This document shows positions 1 to 5,343 of a stretch of DNA of 5,343 nt, piece by piece. Both the position numbers and the translations under genes were made by a program. Numbering within the stretch: the first letter of the stretch is position 1; every line of letters begins with the position of its first letter. The stretch is from Bacteroidales bacterium (GTDB lineage Bacteria > Bacteroidota > Bacteroidia > Bacteroidales > DTU049). The stretch lies in NCBI GenBank assembly GCA_030017935.1, contig JASEGF010000155.1, positions 1 to 5,343 of the forward strand, in the 5' to 3' direction. A model generated the notes under the pieces. The model searched no databases and was not told the DNA's origin. It worked only from the letters and a program-made list of their open reading frames with translations.

Positions 1-22
1 ATCTCACTCCCACTTTCATTAA

Positions 23-42
23 CCACGACCTTTAGGTCGTGG
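23..42. repeat. Perfect palindrome, 8-9 bp stem (REP-like)
   Basis: The arms CCACGACC (23-30) and GGTCGTGG (35-42) are exact reverse complements around TTTA, and the outer T and A of that loop can add a ninth pair. The hairpin is far more GC-rich than its surroundings. No T-run follows it, so it is not a clear terminator. Short palindromes of this kind occur near IS200/IS605-type or REP-associated tyrosine transposases in Bacteroidota. That link is from general knowledge, and no transposase gene is visible in this window. Confidence 0.6.
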
Positions 43-61
43 ACTTAATAAATATGACGAT

Positions 62-75
62 AGGGCTTTAGCCCT
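62..75. repeat. Perfect palindrome AGGGCTTTAGCCCT (REP-like)
   Basis: AGGGCT (62-67) and AGCCCT (70-75) pair exactly around TT. It lies 19 bases after the first hairpin and has the same design: a GC-rich stem with a TTTA centre. The two probably belong to one repeat unit. No coding sequence covers it. Confidence 0.55.
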
Positions 76-150
76 GAAATAGTCTAAGCTACAGATAACA
101 AGATGAGTATTCTGATTCCTTTGATTAATAAAAATAAACATTCCTAATGC

Positions 151-178
151 TGAAGCGACGAATTAAATCGTCGCTTCA
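151..178. terminator. Strong hairpin, possible terminator of the large gene
   Basis: TGAAGCGACGA (151-161) and TCGTCGCTTCA (168-178) form a perfect 11-bp stem with a 6-base loop. Read on the plus strand, it is followed within about 10 bases by a long T-rich tract (187-250). Read on the minus strand, it comes about 85 bases after the large gene's stop codon and is followed after some 12 bases by a T-rich stretch. It could therefore end transcripts from either side, although the T-run is not directly adjacent as in a textbook intrinsic terminator. It may equally be a third member of the palindrome cluster at 23-75. Confidence 0.5.
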
Positions 179-262
179 TAAAAGATTTTTTGTTGTTTGT
201 TTTTTATTCTTTTAACTTTTTTTCAATATCGTTTATTCTTTACTTTTTTTAAATTTTGGCAG

Positions 263-3200
263 TCAGTATTCTAACCTATTTCTTACTGCCTCATCGTCCA
301 TTCGCTTTGCTTCTGCCAAATATTCTTGTTGCATTCGTTCAAATATCTCAGCAACACTTGGATATTTGTTTTTACAATCATTTGCTAATTTCTCAAAGTA
401 GGCGGCTTTTTCTCTTTCAATATCTCCACCATCAAAAGCACCTCTTGTTGATGAACCTCTTTTGTTATACATAGCGCAAGAATAACCTCTTTTTAAACTG
501 TCTGTATTTATTTCTTCAATAATCTGAAATATTGTTTCTTGTGGCCATAGTGAAATATTTTCAGGATATTCAGCTAATACTTTTCCGATTTCAGAATCAG
601 CAACATCTAGTCTGCTAGCTGATTCGGCTAAAGTTCTCGCTTTTATAATCCAATCTTTTAATACTGCTTCATCAATAGAATTATCTTCTTTCATTCCCGG
701 AATTTTTTTCCACGAATGAAGCAAATGGTATGCTTGTTTTGCCGTATTTTGAATAGTTTCATCTGAAAAACCTTCTCTTTCTTTCTCTAATAATGTTTTG
801 TCTTTTGGAATGTAAATCCATTTTAAAACTTCTACGAAAAAATCAGGGTTGTTTGCTAATGCCTCCTCCAGTGTTTTCGGATTTCTGCTTATACCGTATG
901 AATAAAAAAGCGGTAAATAAAGCCACTCTAAATCGATAAGAGTTGATTTCTGAATATCTGTTCTCCTATAAAGTTCTTCAAAAATTTGTTTAATTTCATA
1001 ACTTCCATAGTGTTGTGGTATTTCACTTGTTTGTTCTGTTCCAGCTTTTATTAGCATTTCAGAAAGTAAATTACTTGGAATTATTTCTACGAACTGAGAT
1101 GCAATATCTATAGCCGAAATGAATCTTTTGTATTTCAAAAGCATTTCAATCCCTATAACTTTTTCATTATCTGAAGTGTAATAAAAATTAGGATTAATAT
1201 TTTGCCAATATTCGTTTTGTATTTCTGTGTCTAATGAAGCTATAAAATTCCACAACTGCTGGTTTTGAGTTAATGGAATTAAAACATTAGAAAGTGCTTT
1301 ATTGCTATACTTTTTCCCTTGTAATTCTTTGAATAATGATTTTATCCAATCAAAGCCTTCAATTATGGATTTGCGATAAATAAAGCTGTGAGCAAAACCA
1401 ATGAGATTTTTATCGTCATTCAAACATTGACAAACGGTAATAATTTCTTCTTGACTTGTGATTATATCTGCCAAAGGCTCACCTAAAAGCCTAGGCACTT
1501 TAACCTGCTTTCTAAGTTCTATGGTTTGATTTAAACCTAATTCTTTAAGAAAAATAGTTATTGCATTTTTTCTTACATCTTTAATTCGTTTCAGTATTTG
1601 TTCCTTGCTTTTCTCATTAAAATCATTTTTTAAACCCTCGGGCAAAGCAGGCCACTGGTCATTGAAAAGCCAAATATATTTGCTGATAATATCTGGAGGT
1701 TCTAGTTTATTGTATAAGTTTTCTAACTCATGCAATTCATTTTCTGTTAAAGCCCAGTCGGTATCAGGGTGCGACCTTTGATTATTTAAAATCTCCCTGA
1801 TTGTTTCCCAAGTTAAAAATTTTTCCTGCTTGATATTTGGATAAACTTCATTAGCCCAATCTAAAACCCTTTTCCTGTCTTTAGGTGAAAGGTCGGTTAT
1901 TTCTTTTATGAGCTGAGAAAATTTTTTTTCATCATTATCAAAAAGGTTTATGAGCATTTCTATTACTGCTGAATGCGTATTCCAAATCTCTTGATAGGAA
2001 TAAGTTAGATTAGTGTTTTTGTCAAACATTCTCCAACGCATTTTATACGTTGAGAGGGCTATTCCTAGGGGGTCAGGTAGCATTCTCATTAAAAGATTCC
2101 AACCTGATTCTTTTTCTTTTTCAGTAACGTATTTTAATATTTCAATTCTTTCATCAAACGATGCAAGAGTTTGATAATGCCAAGGCTTAAAAATTTCTGT
2201 AATACTATTTAATGGTCTGTTTGATAATCTACCACCTGGGTCAAGTCTTGATAGTTTAAGTAAAATCAAACTTACATCTCTTAAATATTCGGGCAACCAA
2301 GCTAAACCTTCAAGAGCCCACAATAAACCTGTATGATGACTTGTCTTGTCTAAAAATCCATCTTCTTCCTTGAACATTTCCATTATTTCAGGCGGTTCTT
2401 TTTCTAATGAATTTTTTACTGCTTTAAGAAAACTTTTAGGCGATGCTTCTGCAATTAAAGGTAATTCTTTGTTAACGGAAATCCACATTTCTCCGCTTGC
2501 ATTATTGAGTAAATCAAAAATGATATTATCAACCCAATTTTGTGGATTGACAAGGTTGGAAATTTTTAACCCATTCAATTGTCCAACTAAAATCAACGAT
2601 TGTGTTAGCCCTTCTCTTGACCAACTAGAGTATTTATTTTTTTTGTTGAAATAAGTTGCTAAACTGTTTTTGTCAGCATGTTTGACTATCGGATTTCCAT
2701 TTTTGAATGCTAATGCATAACACTCCTGAATGTTCTGAAAGTCTTTTGATGAAAGTTGAGATGAAAGAGCTTTCCACAAATCCAAAGGTGATGTTATTCT
2801 CCAAGTTTCACCTATTTGGATAATGGGCGATTCTTCAAAGTTTTTCCATTTATTTAGGATAACTAAATAGTCAGAATATTTTTGTTCAGAAAGCTTTTCA
2901 ATCAGTTCAATATCTCCAATAAATGTTTCATTCCATCGTCCAAGAATAAGAGCCGGAATTATTTCACGGATGTTTTCTTTCTCCATCCATTTTGCTTTGT
3001 TGGGTGGAAAACCAAGTAATTTTTTAAGAATAGTTATATTTCGCCCCGATTCCCTAGAAAATTTTTCAGCATCTTCTTTTGAAATGCCACTTTTTATTAG
3101 TGCATTGATTTGACCATCTCCATCAATTGTTGGTAATGTGATAGTTTCTTGATTAAAATTATCATTCGCACCTAATGGAACTAAAACGTGATGCCCTTTT

Positions 3201-4054
3201 GCGACAGCTGCATAAAGCGGTTGAGCTTCATCAAATCTTGGTATAAGATTTAATGCGGTATTAGTGTTAATTCTTATTCCACGAAAATTTCCCTCAGTAT
3301 CTACTATTAGTGCTTTAGAAAAAAATCTTTCTGCTTCTTCAAATTGAAACGTTTTTGCTGATGCGATAATGAAAGCAATTGCTTCATTTTTTGTTGATGC
3401 TTTTATCCCTTTGATTGTCGGTTCACCTTGTAACGCCGATAATAACAAGTCTTTCTCATATTCTCTTCCTGCTACTACACATTCTGGTGAAAGAACCAAC
3501 CCTTTTGGCCCAATTGACCATTCTTCCCAGAATTCGTCAGCCGTCATTATTCCATCAAATGGATATGTTCCAACTCCATCTTGCGAAGCAAACCAACGAG
3601 CAACAGAAAGTGCGTTATCAAGCCATTGCTCTAAATCAATAGAATCATATACTTTAACATCTTTCCAATAATTTTCAGCCTTTTTCGATGCTATCCATTC
3701 GTATTTTTTTGTCCAAAGTCTTGGCGTAACAAATATGAAAACAGAATCACTTGGTGTAAATCCTATTGGATTTGTTTTTCTTTTATCATAATCATCATCA
3801 GCTTTCCCTTTACAGTCAAAAGAGGTACCAATTTCCCACAAAGAAATTCCTTGAGGTACGTAAGCTGTTTCAGTTTCACAATTCACAATACCGTCCCAAC
3901 CTCCAATATAAGTAGCACTTCCAGAAGGAAATTTTACTTTTGTGCTTGCAGGTGTTGTTGCTCTTACCAATCTTGAAATAAGATAAGGCAGAACAGCTTT
4001 TGAAAAGGTAGTATCTGCCCACCTTTCAAGGTTATCTCTTGTTACAAGTTTCAT
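263..4054 (-). CDS. Large soluble protein: nuclease-like N-terminus, degenerate P-loop region, long helical-repeat tail
   Basis: This 1263-residue protein is complete, with ATG at 4054 and TGA at 263-265. It has no signal peptide or membrane segment. Residues 1 to about 170 resemble a PD-(D/E)XK-type fold: GGWDG (D54), then SLWEIGTS (E74, with Gly where the usual Lys would be), the lysine-rich stretch K82-K93, a hydrophobic strand VFIFVT (105-110), and a closing VYD...LEQWL element (135-145). Residues 190-300 recall a STAND/AAA module: GREYE (196-200), a Walker A-like segment G216-x4-T-K222-N in which the second Gly and the Ser/Thr are lost, then IPRF (271-274) and HHVLVPLG (288-295). From about 350 to the end it is helix-rich, probably HEAT- or TPR-like, with well-marked blocks at 573-614 (LLWALE, DPGG, NRP) and 1196-1214 (RG...TRG...GG..ER). 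I recall similar large uncharacterised bacterial proteins but have no firm family name. A defence role is inferred from this architecture. The start is favoured because MKLVTRDNLERWAD opens directly into the domain. No strong Shine-Dalgarno is seen, as is normal in Bacteroidota. Confidence 0.9.
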   Translation of the reverse strand: MKLVTRDNLERWADTTFSKAVLPYLISRLVRATTPASTKVKFPSGSATYIGGWDGIVNCETETAYVPQGISLWEIGTSFDCKGKADDDYDKRKTNPIGFTPSDSVFIFVTPRLWTKKYEWIASKKAENYWKDVKVYDSIDLEQWLDNALSVARWFASQDGVGTYPFDGIMTADEFWEEWSIGPKGLVLSPECVVAGREYEKDLLLSALQGEPTIKGIKASTKNEAIAFIIASAKTFQFEEAERFFSKALIVDTEGNFRGIRINTNTALNLIPRFDEAQPLYAAVAKGHHVLVPLGANDNFNQETITLPTIDGDGQINALIKSGISKEDAEKFSRESGRNITILKKLLGFPPNKAKWMEKENIREIIPALILGRWNETFIGDIELIEKLSEQKYSDYLVILNKWKNFEESPIIQIGETWRITSPLDLWKALSSQLSSKDFQNIQECYALAFKNGNPIVKHADKNSLATYFNKKNKYSSWSREGLTQSLILVGQLNGLKISNLVNPQNWVDNIIFDLLNNASGEMWISVNKELPLIAEASPKSFLKAVKNSLEKEPPEIMEMFKEEDGFLDKTSHHTGLLWALEGLAWLPEYLRDVSLILLKLSRLDPGGRLSNRPLNSITEIFKPWHYQTLASFDERIEILKYVTEKEKESGWNLLMRMLPDPLGIALSTYKMRWRMFDKNTNLTYSYQEIWNTHSAVIEMLINLFDNDEKKFSQLIKEITDLSPKDRKRVLDWANEVYPNIKQEKFLTWETIREILNNQRSHPDTDWALTENELHELENLYNKLEPPDIISKYIWLFNDQWPALPEGLKNDFNEKSKEQILKRIKDVRKNAITIFLKELGLNQTIELRKQVKVPRLLGEPLADIITSQEEIITVCQCLNDDKNLIGFAHSFIYRKSIIEGFDWIKSLFKELQGKKYSNKALSNVLIPLTQNQQLWNFIASLDTEIQNEYWQNINPNFYYTSDNEKVIGIEMLLKYKRFISAIDIASQFVEIIPSNLLSEMLIKAGTEQTSEIPQHYGSYEIKQIFEELYRRTDIQKSTLIDLEWLYLPLFYSYGISRNPKTLEEALANNPDFFVEVLKWIYIPKDKTLLEKEREGFSDETIQNTAKQAYHLLHSWKKIPGMKEDNSIDEAVLKDWIIKARTLAESASRLDVADSEIGKVLAEYPENISLWPQETIFQIIEEINTDSLKRGYSCAMYNKRGSSTRGAFDGGDIEREKAAYFEKLANDCKNKYPSVAEIFERMQQEYLAEAKRMDDEAVRNRLEY

Positions 4055-4111
4055 ATTGCATTATTTCTTTGTATTATGTGATACTTTATCGAGATGCTGT
4101 CTTTTTACAAT

Positions 4112-4244
4112 GACCGCCAACGGTCGAGGTTGTGTGCAGTGCGGGATTGCGGTGTCGTTTCCTGCCCACCTACATTGAAGTTTTGAACTGAGTAGAATGC
4201 TTAGCCCGCTAAAAACCTTATTGCATATAGCCTTATTTAGCGTT
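4112..4244. repeat. Structured GC-rich intergenic element with nested inverted repeats (attC-like or dispersed repeat)
   Basis: This fills most of the 202-base gap between the two genes and is visibly richer in GC than either. Nested complementary pairs are seen: AACG (4119-4122) with CGTT (4241-4244), AGGTT (4127-4131) with AACCT (4214-4218), and GCGGG (4141-4145) with CCCGC (4205-4209). Inside are the small hairpin AGTT-TTG-AACT (about 4179-4189) and an alternative pairing of GGG with CCCAC near 4165. The edge at 4112-4125 is itself a perfect hairpin, GACCG-CCAA-CGGTC. The size (about 126-133 bases) and nested layout match the upper range of integron attC sites, but the consensus GTTRRRY is met only partly. 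From memory, closely similar intergenic sequences recur between accessory genes in Bacteroidota; I cannot verify this here. It could also be a non-autonomous mobile repeat or a structured RNA. A reading frame across it on the minus strand is not credible as a gene. Confidence 0.5.
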
Positions 4245-4256
4245 TCTTTTTTTATT

Positions 4257-5078
4257 TTAGTTTTCATTATACCCAAATTTTCTAGTTTGCAATACTTCTT
4301 TCCACCAATTTTCTCTTTCTATTATAATTTGGTCGTCAGTAGTTGATTTGTAAATATCGAGGATAGAGTATCTGAAATTTTGTTTTATGTGGTCAAAAGG
4401 TAATTGTTTAAGACCTATGTTCCCTCCGTGTCCAGTTTTTATATATGCTCTCCAACGTCCTAAAATCATATTTTCACCGTATGCAGAACCGACATACATT
4501 TTACCATTTGAAACGTCTGTCAACAAATAAACTCCTTTTTGATTTTGAAGTGCTGTTTTCCAATTGTCCTTTTCTAAAACTCTCTGCAATTCGTACCAAG
4601 TAATATTTACTTTTTCATAACCTGGGAATATGTCATTATCAAACTTGTCTGGTAATATTTGTGAGATTTCACAATCTTCAATTACCGATTTAGCTTTTCG
4701 AATCATTGTTTGAGCTTTATTGTCAAATTTTATTATTACTCGTCCAAAATACTTTTCATATTCAGTCATAGTTTCATATTCATATCCAACACCATTTAGA
4801 ATATTTAAGTCTTTTGTTATTCTGCCGATATGAAATAATAACCATAAATTCTCTTTTGGTTTAATTTTTACAAACCCAACTGTTATTTGTCCTTCTTTAT
4901 ATGATTTATTTTTGGTGTAGTTCCAATATTGTCCGTTAAGCATTGTCGATATGTCGCCATTTTTAAAAAGCTCAATTGGATTCCAATTTTGCTCAAACAT
5001 TAAATTGAATCTGATTTTTACATTATCTAAGTTATCAAGTCTTAGAATGTCATTAAGTTTTATTGTTTCCATTTTCAT
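4257..5078 (-). CDS. GIY-YIG nuclease family protein with unrecognised N-terminal domain
   Basis: The product has 273 residues with ATG at 5078 and TAA at 4257-4259. The C-terminal third is a clear GIY-YIG domain: GVYLL with the first motif Tyr (182-184), KMYVGSAYG as the YIG-equivalent (YVG 195-197), the GRWRAY arginine motif (R208, R210), TGHGGN (215-220), the core strand YSILDI (237-242), the glutamate motif IERENWWK (E254 or E256, metal binding) and a terminal GYNEN with the conserved Asn (N271). All expected catalytic positions are present, so a metal-dependent DNA-cutting activity is plausible. Residues 1 to about 150 form a mixed alpha/beta domain I do not recognise, joined by FPGYEKVNITWYEL (151-164), which I recall preceding this domain in related proteins. 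In-frame alternatives are a TTG at 5096 and an ATG at 5072; the ATG codons at 5078 or 5072 are preferred over TTG. It lies upstream of the large gene on the same strand, with a 202-base gap. No membrane segment is seen. The substrate is unknown: defence, mobile-element or housekeeping roles are all possible. Confidence 0.9.
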   Translation of the reverse strand: MKMETIKLNDILRLDNLDNVKIRFNLMFEQNWNPIELFKNGDISTMLNGQYWNYTKNKSYKEGQITVGFVKIKPKENLWLLFHIGRITKDLNILNGVGYEYETMTEYEKYFGRVIIKFDNKAQTMIRKAKSVIEDCEISQILPDKFDNDIFPGYEKVNITWYELQRVLEKDNWKTALQNQKGVYLLTDVSNGKMYVGSAYGENMILGRWRAYIKTGHGGNIGLKQLPFDHIKQNFRYSILDIYKSTTDDQIIIERENWWKEVLQTRKFGYNEN

Positions 5079-5115
5079 ACTCAATATTTTTTGCAATTTC
5101 TTTTCTCATCTTTGC

Positions 5116-5126
5116 CCATAACGTCT
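5116..5126 (-). other. CGTTATGGGC motif before the GIY-YIG gene, possible cassette boundary
   Basis: On the minus strand ACGTTATGGGC lies about 40 bases before the GIY-YIG start. A related motif, CCGTTGGCGGTC, ends the folded element about 60 bases before the large gene's start. Both have a CGTT core followed by a G-rich run, as at the recombination side of attC sites. The match to GTTRRRY is imperfect, and no partner arm for this copy is visible in the window. Treat it as a hint only. Confidence 0.2.
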
Positions 5127-5173
5127 TATTTACACAATAAATATAAAACATTCTTATATACATACTTTTTTTA

Positions 5174-5237
5174 CAAATATACAAAATATTATTAAATTAA
5201 AGAAATAAATATACAAAATTCTTTTATACAAACTCAA
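5174..5237 (-). promoter_or_regulatory. Candidate Bacteroidota-type promoter region for the GIY-YIG gene
   Basis: Two candidate -7 boxes are seen on the minus strand. TATATTTG (5181 down to 5174) matches the Bacteroidota consensus TAnnTTTG exactly but has no TTG at the right distance upstream. TATATTTA (5213 down to 5206) has one mismatch and is preceded by a TTG (5237-5235) with a 21-base spacer, within the usual 17-23 range. Either would give a leader of roughly 90-125 bases before the ATG at 5078. The region is very AT-rich, so chance matches are likely. Confidence 0.35.
5175..5219. repeat. 13-bp direct repeat in the promoter region
   Basis: The sequence aaatatacaaaat occurs at 5175-5187 and again at 5207-5219, an offset of 32 bp or about three helical turns. 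A shorter relative, atacaaa, recurs at 5226-5232. Each long copy overlaps one of the candidate -7 boxes on the minus strand. The pair could be duplicated promoters, an operator pair bound on one face of the helix, or a local duplication. Low complexity weakens the case. Confidence 0.45.
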
Positions 5238-5302
5238 TTTGTTATGATGTCTGTTAAAAAACCAATTAAAGGAAGTTTGACTGGTCATTGATAGAACCCA
5301 AT

Positions 5303-5340
5303 TTAATATTTTATTTATTATTGGACTGTTAAATATTAAC
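5303..5340. repeat. AT-rich inverted repeat at the right edge
   Basis: TTAATATTT (5303-5311) and AAATATTAA (5331-5339) are exact reverse complements with a 19-base spacer. The right arm is itself part of the palindrome GTTAAATATTAAC (5328-5340). It lies in non-coding DNA upstream of the GIY-YIG gene. It may be an operator, the end of a mobile element or chance in AT-rich sequence. Confidence 0.35.
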
Positions 5341-5343
5341 CAC

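Noticed and set aside
256..474. 72-residue hydrophobic plus-strand frame, possible small membrane protein or toxin
   Set aside because: It is antisense to the conserved-looking C-terminus of the large protein. The hydrophobicity arises from reading the complement of A-rich, charged-residue codons.
2346..2654. 102-residue plus-strand frame
   Set aside because: It lies wholly inside the large gene on the opposite strand, and its product has no domain features. It is a shadow.
3369..3671. Overlapping plus-strand frames of 100 and 75 residues (3369-3671 and 3415-3642)
   Set aside because: Both are antisense shadows of the well-patterned N-terminal half of the large protein.
4061..4276. 71-residue open frame on the minus strand across the gap between the two genes
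   Set aside because: It starts at a TTG inside the GIY-YIG gene's end and runs through the folded repeat. Its product has no recognisable domain, and the DNA structure explains the region better.
5244..5291. 15-codon plus-strand frame starting MMSVKKPIKG, possibly a truncated divergent gene
   Set aside because: It is too short, no continuation in other frames is convincing, and the plus-strand promoter match upstream (TCAATTTG) lacks a -33 partner.
1..5343. CRISPR array, tRNA or rRNA genes
   Set aside because: No regularly spaced repeats of CRISPR size and no tRNA- or rRNA-like sequence were seen on reading both strands.

Overview
The window is AT-rich DNA that looks like an accessory region of a Bacteroidota (Flavobacteria- or Cytophaga-like) genome. 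The clues are low GC, a T/A-rich promoter region carrying a TAnnTTTG-type -7 box, weak or absent Shine-Dalgarno sequences, and short palindromes of a type I associate with this phylum. The phylum call is inference; there is no marker gene here.

Layout, left to right. Bases 1-262 hold no gene but contain three perfect palindromes (23-42, 62-75 and 151-178), followed by a T-rich tract. This looks like a REP-type or transposase-remnant cluster. The third hairpin also lies about 85 bases past the end of the large gene and may stop its transcript. Bases 263-4054 (minus strand) encode one soluble protein of 1263 residues. It has a nuclease-like N-terminal domain, a STAND/AAA-like second segment with a degenerate P-loop, and about 900 residues of probable helical repeat. 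Bases 4055-4256 separate the two genes and contain a GC-richer folded element with nested inverted repeats (about 4112-4244). Bases 4257-5078 (minus strand) encode a 273-residue protein with a C-terminal GIY-YIG nuclease domain and an N-terminal domain I do not recognise. Bases 5079-5343 are the AT-rich upstream region, with a candidate promoter, a 13-bp direct repeat and a small inverted repeat.

Both genes run leftward and may be read in series from the promoter region near 5174-5237, or the large gene may have its own start in the 202-base gap. The GIY-YIG domain is the only firmly recognised function. The large protein has the build of an anti-phage sensor-effector (nuclease-like head, degenerate NTPase-like middle, helical sensor tail), but nothing in the sequence proves defence. 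Each gene is preceded at a short distance by a CGTT-containing motif, and a folded element sits between them. Together these resemble integron-type gene cassettes; this is the most interesting structural hypothesis in the window and is tentative.
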